From NCBI GenBank assembly GCA_913056185.1, contig CAJXLV010000002.1, positions 62,001 to 126,000 on the forward strand: 64,000 bases of DNA, given 5' to 3'. The position numbers and the translations under genes are program-made. The stretch comes from an uncultured Bacteroidota bacterium. GTDB lineage: Bacteria > Bacteroidota > Rhodothermia > Rhodothermales > Salinibacteraceae. The notes under the pieces were generated by a model. That model had not been told where the DNA came from. It searched no databases and saw only the letters and a program-made list of their open reading frames with translations. The first letter of the stretch is position 1; each line of letters starts with the position of its first letter. Of the stretch, positions 38,803-47,396 are shown in pieces.

Positions 38803-39159
38803 GTGAGCTCGGCTGGTACTCTTTTCTTCGCCGAATCGTGGCCGCCTTCGCTGCACGCCATGCTTTTGCTCTTCTCTGGGCTCGTCGGCCTCACTTTCTT
38901 CGCGCTCCTTGTATGGGCAGGGACGATGGTATACCGGCTGTACAACCCTGAGCACCCTCGTCCTTTTCAAGAACACCCTGCCGTGCGGCGCCAAGAAGCA
39001 ACGGCCCGGGGCGAGCGTGTGTCCGTTGGCGTGCGAGAGATCCGGGCCGACCGTCGGCAGAAAAAGCGTGCCGGGAGCGAGGAGCACAACTATGCCTGGG
39101 GGCACTCGGAGGGGATCCCGGAGGCGTGGCACGAAGACCTATGGGCTCGCCGCAACTGA
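38803..39159 (+). CDS. Small single-span membrane protein of unknown function
   Basis: A 118-residue protein (GTG start) with one hydrophobic segment (about 20-45, MLLLFSGLVGLTFFALLVWA) and a basic, Arg-rich C-terminal tail ending IPEAWHEDLWARRN. Position after coxD suggests a link to the oxidase cluster. An ATG at 38860 would give a shorter protein starting at the hydrophobic segment. No family is recognised. Confidence 0.5.
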   Translation: MSSAGTLFFAESWPPSLHAMLLLFSGLVGLTFFALLVWAGTMVYRLYNPEHPRPFQEHPAVRRQEATARGERVSVGVREIRADRRQKKRAGSEEHNYAWGHSEGIPEAWHEDLWARRN

Positions 39160-39242
39160 TACTCACTGACGGATGCCTTCCCGGGGCTGGGTCGGGCCGT
39201 GCGTTGTCGCTGCCTCCACGCTGAGCCCGACTATCGGCCGCA

Positions 39243-39854
39243 CTACACGTCTTTCGCCCCGGATGTCAATGTCTCCCGGAGTTGCGTGGCAAGCTTTTCG
39301 TTGACGTCGTCCTTCCGGGCAGTGTCCGGCGTCTCACTGGCCCGATGTGTGATGCCCTTGACAATGCGGCACGGCACGCCGTGCTGCGCCGCCACATACG
39401 CAACCGCGTATCCAGTATCGTCCCGCATGTCCGCAATGCGTTCCCAGTAGCTTTTCTCCTCGGCCGGGGCGTCATCGGTATGATCCTGAGAGACAAGCGT
39501 GCCCTCATGTGACAGCCCGGGGAGCCGTTCCAGGGGCATCCGAGGATATGTAGGATCGTGAAGGGCGACACGATCTCCCTCCAGCACAAACGAAGCGCCC
39601 ACGAGTGTGCCCGGCTCCACCTCTTCCCCAAGCGCCACGGCCCGGCCGGCATGGATTACGAGATCAAGGTCATGTTGCTGCAGGAACCGTTCGGTCCGAA
39701 GCGTTGCATGAATCTTTCCCGGTCCCGTCACAACAACAAGGCCCCCATCCACTTTCACGTACTCACCCACTTCCGGCGCGTCAAAGCGCCCGTTGGCACC
39801 CTGGTCCACAAATGACTGTGCGGAAGCGCGGGTCGAAAAGACAAGTCCAAGCAT
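39243..39854 (-). CDS. Nucleoside-phosphorylase-fold protein, MTAN-like but with altered active site
   Basis: A 203-residue protein starting MLGLVFSTRASAQSFVDQG. The overall pattern of the MTA/SAH nucleosidase (PNP/UDP) fold is visible: VVVTGPGKIHATLRTERFL, DLVIHAGRAVALGEEVEPGT and a C-terminal region DDTGYAVAYVAAQHGVPCRIVKGIT. By eye, the MTAN ribose-binding Glu (MEXAA motif) and catalytic Asp (ISD motif) fall on Thr and His here. The fold is likely; MTAN activity is doubtful. It is divergent from metF, suggesting a link to the methionine/SAM cycle. Confidence 0.65.
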   Translation of the reverse strand: MLGLVFSTRASAQSFVDQGANGRFDAPEVGEYVKVDGGLVVVTGPGKIHATLRTERFLQQHDLDLVIHAGRAVALGEEVEPGTLVGASFVLEGDRVALHDPTYPRMPLERLPGLSHEGTLVSQDHTDDAPAEEKSYWERIADMRDDTGYAVAYVAAQHGVPCRIVKGITHRASETPDTARKDDVNEKLATQLRETLTSGAKDV

Positions 39855-39950
39855 CGAACACCCTTGATTGTGGAAAGTATGACGGGCAGGCAAATTTGCC
39901 CGTTGGTTTCGCCAAGCTGCCTTCCCCGCTCACACGAACGCCTCTCTCGC

Positions 39951-40913
39951 ATGAAGGTTACTGAGCACATCGAACAGGCATCCGCGCCCCTCATGTCCTA
40001 CGAAATCATCCCGCCGAAGCGTGGGGGATCAGCCGACCAGATGCTGCAGGTGGTCGAGGAATTGATGCCGTACGACCCGCCGTTCATTGACGTGACCAGC
40101 CACTCGGCGGAGGCGGAGTACAAGCAACGAGACGACGGAACGTGGACGCGATGCGTGAAGCGAAAACGCCCCGGCACCATTGGCCTCTGCGCAGCCATTG
40201 AGGCCCGCTTTGGGATCGACACCGTGCCGCATCTGCTCTGCAAGGGGTTTACCCGTGAGGAGACTGAAGATGCGCTCATTGAACTCAATTATCTCGGCGT
40301 GGAGAATGTGCTTGCCATTCGGGGAGACGACAAGGGATACCAAAAGTCGATTCCGGACGGACGTTCGCGCAACGAGTACGCCTCGGATCTGGTCCAGCAG
40401 GTGCAGGACATGAACGCTGGAGACTACCTGGAGGATCTAATGAGTGCCGAGCCGACGGATTTTTGTGTGGGGGTTGGGGGATATCCAGAAAGCCACTTCG
40501 AAGCGCCCAATCTGGCCTGGGACATCATGCGGCTTAAGGAGAAGGTGGAAGCCGGCGCCGACTACATCGTCACGCAAATGTTCTTCGACAATGCGTATTT
40601 CTTCGACTTTGTGGAGCGGTGTCGTGACGTAGGGATTGAGGTGCCCATCATTCCGGGCATCAAGATTCTGAAGCGGAAGCGCCACCTCCGTCTCCTTCCG
40701 AAGCACTTCCACACGGAAATTCCGGAAGCACTGGCGGCACAGGTAGACGCGGCCGATCCGGACGATGTGGAGAACATCGGGGTGGAGTGGGCCATCCGGC
40801 AGACCCGGGAGCTAATGGAGGCGGGTGTGCCCTGTGTTCACTTCTACATCATGTCGAGTGCCGATACCGTCAAGAAGGTGGTGGAGCCGCTCCACACGTA
40901 CGAGCCGGCGTAG
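39951..40913 (+). CDS. metF: Methylenetetrahydrofolate reductase MetF
   Basis: A 320-residue TIM-barrel flavoprotein. It starts MKVTEHIEQASAPLMSYEIIPPKRG and has VTSHSA, the stretch GVENVLAIRGDD with the FAD-binding Asp pair, ADYIVTQMFFDNAYFF, PIIPGIKIL and CVHFYIMSS. It makes 5-methyl-THF for methionine synthesis. The ATG at 39951 gives the family N terminus. The opposite gene at 39243-39854 is nucleosidase-like. Confidence 0.95.
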   Translation: MKVTEHIEQASAPLMSYEIIPPKRGGSADQMLQVVEELMPYDPPFIDVTSHSAEAEYKQRDDGTWTRCVKRKRPGTIGLCAAIEARFGIDTVPHLLCKGFTREETEDALIELNYLGVENVLAIRGDDKGYQKSIPDGRSRNEYASDLVQQVQDMNAGDYLEDLMSAEPTDFCVGVGGYPESHFEAPNLAWDIMRLKEKVEAGADYIVTQMFFDNAYFFDFVERCRDVGIEVPIIPGIKILKRKRHLRLLPKHFHTEIPEALAAQVDAADPDDVENIGVEWAIRQTRELMEAGVPCVHFYIMSSADTVKKVVEPLHTYEPA

Positions 40914-41089
40914 CGATGCGGCCGGGCGGCGGGAGGGCAACGCCCCGGAGGAGGCGTCGTGCACCGGCCTCTGCGGTCTCGATGCGACAAAAAACCAGGT
41001 GTGGTGCTCATTCCGTCCAGGTCTCCGGCAGTGCTGGGCGCGGAGAGTGAGCGCAAGGGCAAGAAGGTTGTTCGCCGACGAGAGAGTCC

Positions 41090-41116
41090 CGCCGACCCCG
41101 AGTCTCGGGGTCGGCG
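41090..41116. terminator. Hairpin between convergent metF and hpf
   Basis: A perfect 12-bp stem (cgccgaccccga / tcggggtcggcg) with a 3-nt loop lies between the ends of the two convergent genes. There is no U-run on either strand, so it may be a bidirectional or weak terminator. Confidence 0.6.
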
Positions 41117-41131
41117 CTTGTGTCGTGGGCT

Positions 41132-41452
41132 TCAGCGGTGCGAGTCCTTGTCTGTGCTGCGTAGTTTTGCCTTGTACTTCTCAAGCTGGCGGCGGAGGTG
41201 GTCCACGCAGAGATTGATGGCCTCTTCGTGGTTGGTCGCTGCATCGTCGGCAGACAGCCGTTGCTGGTACACATCGATATTGATGGAGGCCGTCTTGTTT
41301 TCGGCCGGAGAGTTGTCCTCCCCGAGGACAACATGGGCACTCACGATGCCGTCGTAAAACTGCTCCAGCTTTGCCGTCCGCTCCCGTGCGTACTCCAGCA
41401 CGCGATCACTAACGTCAACGTGGCGGGTGGTGACTTGAGTCTGAAAAGCCAT
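41132..41452 (-). CDS. hpf: Ribosome hibernation-promoting factor HPF (short form)
   Basis: A 106-residue protein of the HPF/RaiA family: MAFQTQVTTRHVDVSDRV, the basic beta-alpha-beta core with AHVVLGEDNSPAENKTASINI and the helix HEEAINLCVDHLRRQLEKYK. It binds the 30S decoding site in stationary phase. The long-form C-terminal domain is absent. It lies 180 bp downstream of ybeY on the same strand. Confidence 0.93.
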   Translation of the reverse strand: MAFQTQVTTRHVDVSDRVLEYARERTAKLEQFYDGIVSAHVVLGEDNSPAENKTASINIDVYQQRLSADDAATNHEEAINLCVDHLRRQLEKYKAKLRSTDKDSHR

Positions 41453-41632
41453 GGTGCGGGCCTGTGGATTGTGTGCAAAAGAGGGAGAATCCCCGCCGAC
41501 CCCGTGGTCTCTCTCACATTCCGCATCCTTGGAAGATGTTTCCAGTCCGTCGTCCATTGGCGGCCACGCACAGTGGCGGCCCGGCACGGCGTGCCTCTCT
41601 CAGTTCCGTGTGCCCGAGAGGCAAGACCGGGG

Positions 41633-42121
41633 CTACGACGCCGCGCGTAGGTCGAGCGCGCGGAGGTACTTGTCCTCCCGAGCGCGCATGGTAGCCTGTG
41701 CTGCCTCTGTTGCATCGTCGTACCCCACCAGGTGTAGCACGCCGTGGACGACGTAGCGGTATGCCTCCGCCTTGAACGACGTCTCAAACTCCGTGTGTCG
41801 CTCCGCCGCCGTATCGAGGTCTACGTACACCTCGCCCTCTACCGCGCTGTCATCCGGCGGCGTACCCGGCTCTGGGGGAAAGGCGGAGGCGGGGGACCGA
41901 AGAGAAAACGACAGCACGTCCGTGTTGTAGTCGTGGTCCAGGTACGAGACATTGAGGGCGCGGACTGTGTCGTGCCCGCTCAAGACCACAGTCAGGTGCA
42001 CGAGCGACGCGTTTTCTTCCGCCAGGACGTGCCGGACGAGGGCACGCAGCGTGTCCTCATCCAGCCGACGCTCGGGATGGTCGTGTTCAATGGAGAGACG
42101 CTCAGAACGTTGGGAGGACAC
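41633..42121 (-). CDS. ybeY: Endoribonuclease YbeY
   Basis: A 162-residue protein with the metal-binding motif HGVLHLVGYDD near the C terminus and LNVSYLDHDYNTDVLSFSL in the middle. The third metal ligand, His in E. coli (H-G-X-L-H-L-X-G-Y-D-H), is Asp here; Bacteroidota homologues commonly differ at this position too. It matures 16S rRNA 3' ends and takes part in ribosome quality control. It lies between the cold-shock gene and hpf. Confidence 0.93.
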   Translation of the reverse strand: MSSQRSERLSIEHDHPERRLDEDTLRALVRHVLAEENASLVHLTVVLSGHDTVRALNVSYLDHDYNTDVLSFSLRSPASAFPPEPGTPPDDSAVEGEVYVDLDTAAERHTEFETSFKAEAYRYVVHGVLHLVGYDDATEAAQATMRAREDKYLRALDLRAAS

Positions 42122-42152
42122 GGGGGAGTGGGGCGATGAGGGAGACAGTCAG

Positions 42153-42485
42153 CTACGTCGTTCCGTCGGAAGAGGACCCCCGGTTCGAAAACGGGTCCAC
42201 CTCCGCAGTGGGGTCGATCTTGGAAAGGTCGAAGCCGTCCTCCGCAGCCTCGTGGGACGAGCTGTCGGCAGCATCCTCGCCCACGACTTCCACGTCCAGC
42301 GCGTGGAGCCCTTTGGGCCCGTCGTTCAGTTCAAACCGGACTCGCTGATCACTCTGCAGCGTCTTAAAGTCATCGTCCGTCTGGATATTCGAGTAGTGGA
42401 CGAACACATCGTCTCCCTCGTCGGGATGATGGATGAAGCCGTAGCCCTTCTTGGCATCAAACCACTTAACCGTACTCGTCGTCAT
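42153..42485 (-). CDS. Cold-shock domain protein with acidic tail
   Basis: A 110-residue protein. Residues 1-70 form a cold-shock domain with both RNA-binding motifs, KKGYGFIHH and VFVHYSNIQ, starting MTTSTVKWFDAKKGYGF. The remaining 40 residues are an acidic tail (for example EDAADSSSHEAAEDGFDLSK) not usual in CspA. It binds single-stranded RNA or DNA. It is followed by ybeY after 31 bp. Confidence 0.92.
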   Translation of the reverse strand: MTTSTVKWFDAKKGYGFIHHPDEGDDVFVHYSNIQTDDDFKTLQSDQRVRFELNDGPKGLHALDVEVVGEDAADSSSHEAAEDGFDLSKIDPTAEVDPFSNRGSSSDGTT

Positions 42486-43195
42486 AGTATTGGGAAGAGT
42501 CTTTGGGGAAAGAGCCACGGGAGCATCGCGGCGCCGACCCAATGGAAGGGGCACCCCGAAGCCCCGTCAGTGCGACGAAATGGTATGCGTGACCGGAATG
42601 CGAGTTTGTAGTATTGAGGGAACGCGAAGGTGCTACAAAACTCTCGGAGTCACGGAGCGGTCGCTCCTTACGCGATATGAGCCTATCGGTGCGGGGACTC
42701 TTTCGTCAACCGCAACAAAAGAGCAAATTTGCTTCACGATGGGATGTACGATTCAATGTGATGTCACGCCGATCCGTCTTTGCGTTCGGAGGGCGCGAGT
42801 GACCGACGCAGCCCCCATGAAACAGAAAGTCGGTCTCACAGGAGAGAATCTCCCCCATTTTTGCCGGGAGAAACGGCAATTGGACGCTTAGCGCACATCT
42901 CAGAGAGAAGTCCTTCACGAGAATACGGACATCACGTGAAGCATAGAAAGTGTATTTTGAAATATAGGTGCGTTCATCCCTTCTGTCAAGTCTCCCGAGC
43001 GATGGTATTGTTGACGCCTGGCCGTGCAGACGAGGCCGGGGGCGAGGAGGCAGAAGCTGGGCCTGCAGCCAACCGACGATGGCGCCCGCGTGCACACACA
43101 GCGTCCGGTGCGGGGGCGCAGCGCGCAGCAACGTGCATCGTCCCAAAAGACCAGGGGCGTCCGTCCCCCCGTCACGTCCGTTCCGCCCACAGATG
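42486..43195. other. 710-bp region without a recognised gene upstream of the cold-shock gene
   Basis: No coding frame here has family character. Features seen are a 10-bp palindrome gcaaatttgc near 42724, ggaga-gaa-tctcc near 42841 and the stem ttgccg/cggcaa at 42861-42879. It lies 5' to the cold-shock gene on the minus strand. Cold-shock mRNAs of other bacteria have long structured leaders, so part of it could be one. The right third is very GC-rich. Confidence 0.5.
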
Positions 43196-46141
43196 TCAGT
43201 TGGGGGGAGAGGAGGGGGCGGCCGGTTGCGAAGGCATACCGCCACGGGACGGAGGCGACATGGGGCCAGGAGGGGCAGATGCACCGCCGGAGGTATCACT
43301 GCTCAGTCCGTACGCCCGCCGTACATTTGCAGGGACTCGGTAGGGAGCCCCGGAGAGCACCTCGTCGATTTGTTGATCGAAGGCATTCACGGCGCCTTGC
43401 TGATTAATGCTGAGGTACGAGGACCGAATGCGCCCGGCGTACTGCAAGGCTCGGCTAAACTGCTGCCGGGAGCCCGCCGAGCGGAGCTGTTCCAGAACGA
43501 GGGGCTGCGCGTCCGTGAGGAGTGTGGCCACGCGGTTCTGATTTCCAAGGCGGCGGTAGGCCTCGGCGGTGAAAAAGAGCGTTTGCAGGTCCGCAGGGAT
43601 TGTAGAAAACGGGACCGATGAGGTAAAGCGGTTTAAAAGCTGATTTGCGGCCTGCGTGCGCCCCATCTGTCCCAGCCGGTCGGCCGTGTGAGAGAAGTGC
43701 AGTCGGTACCCGTCCACCATGCGCCGGGCATTCTGGTTGTAGTAGAGGGTAGAGTCGGCGAGGTTGGTAAAGCGAAAGCCGGACAGCCGCTGGTCCGTGA
43801 GCCCAGGGACAACGCGCCCGAGCGGCTGGCTGTGCTTGATGGGGAGCACGCGGTAGGCCTGCCCTTCCAGCTGGAAATAGTTGCTGAGGTTGAGCTGCCC
43901 AGAGCGGGCGACCGTAACAGCAAAGTAGTAGGGGCGCTGCCAGCCGCTTTCCGCAATATTTTTGAGGATGTTGTACGACACAATATCCGCCGTCTGCAAG
44001 ATGCGCGTGTCTTGGCGGAAGGGGCGCCCGCGCAGGGTCCACCGCATCGGGCTTTGGAGGGGCGGGGCGCTGGCGGAGTCGGGGCGATAGGCGTCGAGCC
44101 GTGGGCGCAGCTCCTTCGCATTGACGGGGAGCGACACCTGGCGGGGCTTCCAGCGCTGGTACCCGAGCCGGTCGATCTGGTCCTCCGATAGCGAGATGGG
44201 AAGCGGGGCCGACTCGTACGCGGCCTCGTTTTTCAACTGACGCACGTACCACTTTGTATTGAGCAGTGAGAGATTGACCACGCGCACGTCCTTGCGGACA
44301 CCCTCCACGGTCTGCAAGTACCACAGCGGATAGGTGTCGTTGTCCCCGTTGGTAAAGAGGATGCCATTCTCCTCCACGCTGGTGAGCATGTTGTGCGCGT
44401 AGTCGCGCGGGACGTAATCGTGGGAGCGATCGTGGTCGCCGTAGTTTTCGAGTGCCATCCAGCCCGGCACAGCCAGGAACGCGAGCAGCCCGGTGCCCAG
44501 CATGGCCGCCATTTGGCCCGAGTGCGAAAGCGTCTCCTGCACCGACTCGTAGGCGAGCTGCACCAGTCCCCCAGCCCCAATGCCTACCCAGAGGCTGAAG
44601 GCGAAGAAGCTCCCCACGTAGGAGTAGTGCCGCTCCCGCGGCTGCATCGGCGTCTGGTTGAGGTAAATGACAATGCCGATGCCAGTGATAAAGAACAGGA
44701 CGAACACGCTGAGCGCGCGTCGCCAGTCGCGGCCAAAGTGGTAGAAGGCCCCGAAGAGGCCCAGCAGGAGGGGGAGGGCGAAGTAGGCATTGCGCGACTC
44801 CTTTTCGCTGGGGGTCTGGAGTGTACTTGCGGGCTTCACGTGTTGGTCAAACCCCGGGATGCCCGTCATCCAGGGGGCGCCCTGCACGTCGCTGGCGCGC
44901 CCGGAGAAGTTCCAGAGGAAGTAGCGCACGTACATGTACCCGATCTGGTAGTCGAGAAAGAACGCCAGGTCGGAGTCGTAGCGCTTGTAGACCTCCCAGT
45001 GCTGAGGATCGATGGAGTGGCGGCGGGGGAGGAGAGTAGTCTCGCCGTCACGGCTGTTCACGCGGCCGGTCTGGTCGTTGAAGGTGGTGCCCTGCAGCAG
45101 GGGCGTGTTGCCGTACTGCTCACGCTCGAGGTACGAGATGAACTTCTCGATCGTGTCCGGGTCGTTCATGTCGATCGGGGGGTCGGTGGCGCTCCGGACG
45201 AAGACGAGCGCGTAGGAGGCGTAGCCGATGAAAATGACCGTAACGCACATGAACGCGAGATTGGCCACGGACCAGCCGCGCTTGTGCGTAGCGTACACGC
45301 CGTACCCGAGCCCGAGGGCCAGCACAAGCGCCGTGAGGAAGGGCGCACCAACGGCCTTAAACACCTTGGGCAGGCCCACGATGATGCCGGGATAGATGGC
45401 AAAGAAGAGGACAGAGGCAACGGCCCCTGCGCCCACGATGCGGAGCCAGCGCTGGCGCTGGGTCCAGTGCTCGCGGTCGAACTCGGTAAAGAAGACGATG
45501 AATGCGACGAAGAAGAAGGCCAGCAGGCTCAGCAGGTGCACCCCGGTGGCCATTCCAAAGAGGAACGCAATGAGAACCAGGTACCGGTTGGCATTGAGCT
45601 GGAAGAGGTGCCGCCCGCCCCCCAACCGGGCCTCCTCGGCACGGGCCGCGTCGCTCCAGCGGAGCACGAGCCACACCACCGCCGCAGTGAAGAACGTAGA
45701 GAGCGCGTATACCTCCGCGATGCCGGCGTTGAACCAGAACGAATCGCTCACCGAAAAAGCGACGGCGCCCACCACGCCGCTTGCGAGGGCCACCACGTGC
45801 TGGGCGGAAGTGCGCTCCTCGGGGGCGCCCTGCCAGCGCCGCACGAGCCGGACGATGATAAGGTGCGTGAGCAACACCGTGCCGGCGCTGGCCAGCACCG
45901 ACAGCAGGTTGACGGCCAGGGCGACCGTTTCTTGCGAGGGGGCCAGCATGGAAAAGAGGCGCGCCAGCAGGAGGTAGAAGGGCGCCCCCGGGGGGTGCAT
46001 CACCTGCAGGGTGTAGGCACTCGCGATGCGCTCCCCGGGGTCCCAGAAGGAGACGGTGGGGGCGACGGTCGCCAGGTACAGGCCCAGGGCCCAGAGAAAA
46101 ACAAGCCCCGCCGTGAGACGGTCAATCCGCGTCCGGTTCAT
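43196..46141 (-). CDS. DUF2723 family membrane protein, O-mannosyltransferase-like
   Basis: A 981-residue protein. The first part has about 12 or more hydrophobic segments and the DUF2723 N-terminal pattern LYLATVAPTVSFWDPGERIA...LQVMHPPGAPFYLLLARLF. A large soluble C-terminal part of about 350 residues includes NGDNDTYPLWYLQTVEGVRKD and helical repeats near the end. The family belongs to the GT-C glycosyltransferase superfamily (TMEM260-like); the substrate is unknown. It presumably acts on periplasmic proteins or lipids from the inner membrane. Length fits the family. Confidence 0.85.
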   Translation of the reverse strand: MNRTRIDRLTAGLVFLWALGLYLATVAPTVSFWDPGERIASAYTLQVMHPPGAPFYLLLARLFSMLAPSQETVALAVNLLSVLASAGTVLLTHLIIVRLVRRWQGAPEERTSAQHVVALASGVVGAVAFSVSDSFWFNAGIAEVYALSTFFTAAVVWLVLRWSDAARAEEARLGGGRHLFQLNANRYLVLIAFLFGMATGVHLLSLLAFFFVAFIVFFTEFDREHWTQRQRWLRIVGAGAVASVLFFAIYPGIIVGLPKVFKAVGAPFLTALVLALGLGYGVYATHKRGWSVANLAFMCVTVIFIGYASYALVFVRSATDPPIDMNDPDTIEKFISYLEREQYGNTPLLQGTTFNDQTGRVNSRDGETTLLPRRHSIDPQHWEVYKRYDSDLAFFLDYQIGYMYVRYFLWNFSGRASDVQGAPWMTGIPGFDQHVKPASTLQTPSEKESRNAYFALPLLLGLFGAFYHFGRDWRRALSVFVLFFITGIGIVIYLNQTPMQPRERHYSYVGSFFAFSLWVGIGAGGLVQLAYESVQETLSHSGQMAAMLGTGLLAFLAVPGWMALENYGDHDRSHDYVPRDYAHNMLTSVEENGILFTNGDNDTYPLWYLQTVEGVRKDVRVVNLSLLNTKWYVRQLKNEAAYESAPLPISLSEDQIDRLGYQRWKPRQVSLPVNAKELRPRLDAYRPDSASAPPLQSPMRWTLRGRPFRQDTRILQTADIVSYNILKNIAESGWQRPYYFAVTVARSGQLNLSNYFQLEGQAYRVLPIKHSQPLGRVVPGLTDQRLSGFRFTNLADSTLYYNQNARRMVDGYRLHFSHTADRLGQMGRTQAANQLLNRFTSSVPFSTIPADLQTLFFTAEAYRRLGNQNRVATLLTDAQPLVLEQLRSAGSRQQFSRALQYAGRIRSSYLSINQQGAVNAFDQQIDEVLSGAPYRVPANVRRAYGLSSDTSGGASAPPGPMSPPSRGGMPSQPAAPSSPPN

Positions 46142-46325
46142 CCTACGTCAAAAAAGTAATGTCCAAGAGCGTGCGTGGAGACAGGGGCCCGCGTCCCCTT
46201 CAAAGAGGTTTGTGCAGCGTTGTGGGGAGTTGGTGCAGCGTCGTTGCTACCAGGATGCTCCCAGCTCGTCCGCGTCGCGTCGATCAGCGGCTGAAGGCTG
46301 CCCATTTTCGTTTCGTCCAGGGCGC
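46142..46325. other. Gap between the DUF2723 gene and a possible small gene
   Basis: No gene is seen. A gtgcagcg motif recurs near 46212 and 46233 (period 21), giving a weak internal repetition. Confidence 0.4.
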
Positions 46326-46712
46326 TTAGAAGCGGACCCCGTGGAGGCCGTCTGTGCGGAGGGGGGCTGCGACGGCCTCTGCGTTCGTGGTGGGAGCGAC
46401 GGAGACCGCGAGGCGCCACTCCGTGACGGCGGGGGGCGCGGGAAGCGGAGCGCCGCCTTCCACCGTGGCCCCGGCAGAGTCAGTCGCAGCGGTTACGCTG
46501 GGGAGCTGTAGCGGATCGGCGGGGCAGGCTGTCTCGCGCTGGGCGTAGGCGGGCGCCTTCACCGCGAAGGGGAGGCGCAAGAAAAAGGGCCAAGGCGACT
46601 TCACGAGGACGAGGGGGCATCCGATGAGCAGGAGCCGCGAAGGTCGTGGGCGAGCAGTGGCAGGGGGGCGGGGGAGAAGCGTCAGGACGCTCCGTGGACC
46701 ACAATAACGCAT
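46326..46712 (-). CDS. Possible small exported protein
   Basis: A 128-codon frame overlapping the rsmI end by 31 bp. It has a hydrophobic stretch (SRLLLIGCPLVLVKSPWPFFL) that could act as signal, then Ala/Pro/Thr-rich sequence ending WRLAVSVAPTTNAEAVAAPL. No family is recognised and codon-level evidence is weak. It may be non-coding. Confidence 0.3.
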   Translation of the reverse strand: MRYCGPRSVLTLLPRPPATARPRPSRLLLIGCPLVLVKSPWPFFLRLPFAVKAPAYAQRETACPADPLQLPSVTAATDSAGATVEGGAPLPAPPAVTEWRLAVSVAPTTNAEAVAAPLRTDGLHGVRF

Positions 46713-47350
46713 TCGCCCCGTACTTTCGTATACCCTCCGAAATACGACCGCACCTCGCTGAGCGTTCCCCGTTCGATCTCCTCGTACGTCTTCGTCAGCT
46801 CGCGCGCCACCGCGGCCTGTCGGTCGTCCCCCAGGTGCTCCCTCAGGTCATCGAGCGTGCGGAGCAGCCGGTGGGGCGACTCGTACAGGACGAGGGTGCG
46901 AGGCTCGGTGGCCAGGTCGCGCAGTCGCGTTTGTCGCCCCTTCTTTTTGGGCAGGAAGCCCTCGAAGACGAAACGGTCGCTGGGGAGGGCGCTGGCGGTA
47001 AGGGCGGGAATCAGGGCTGTGGGGCCTGGCAGGGCCTGCACTTCGATGTCCTCCTCCCAGCAGGCCCGCGCCAGGTAGAATCCCGGATCGGAGATGCCAG
47101 GCGAGCCGGCGTCGGTGATGAGGGCCATGTCGTGCCCGGCGCGCATCCGGGCGAGCAGTTCGGGCGTCTTTTCGCGCTCGTTGTGCTCATGGTAGGGGGT
47201 CGTCGGCGTGTCCACGTTGTGGTGGGACAGCAGGTGGCCGGAGGTGCGGGTGTCCTCACAGGCAATGAGCACCACCTCCCGAAGCACGCGCAGGGCGCGC
47301 AGGGTGATGTCTTCCAGGTTGCCGATGGGGGTGGGAACGAGATAGAGCAC
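46682..47350 (-). CDS. rsmI: 16S rRNA C1402 2'-O-methyltransferase RsmI
   Basis: A 222-residue tetrapyrrole-methylase-fold enzyme. It starts with GTG at 47350 to give MLYLVPTPIGNLEDITLRAL, the family N terminus. It then has ACEDTRTSGHLLSHH, ALITDAGSPGISDPGFYL and FEGFLPKKKGRQ. It methylates the ribose of C1402 in 16S rRNA. It is shorter than E. coli RsmI (286) because a C-terminal region is missing. It follows the LptF/G-type gene on the same strand after 46 bp. Confidence 0.94.
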   Translation of the reverse strand: MLYLVPTPIGNLEDITLRALRVLREVVLIACEDTRTSGHLLSHHNVDTPTTPYHEHNEREKTPELLARMRAGHDMALITDAGSPGISDPGFYLARACWEEDIEVQALPGPTALIPALTASALPSDRFVFEGFLPKKKGRQTRLRDLATEPRTLVLYESPHRLLRTLDDLREHLGDDRQAAVARELTKTYEEIERGTLSEVRSYFGGYTKVRGECVIVVHGAS

Positions 47351-47396
47351 GAGCGAGGGGACGGGTGGGGAAGGGGGAACACGGAGGGGCGGCTTG

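Noticed and set aside
42706..43299. 197-codon minus-strand frame upstream of the cold-shock gene
   Set aside because: Its composition is Pro/Arg-rich without domains, and it overlaps the end of the DUF2723 gene.
44393..46159. 588-codon plus-strand frame opposite the DUF2723 gene
   Set aside because: It shows antisense-type composition rich in Val, His and Arg, without motifs.
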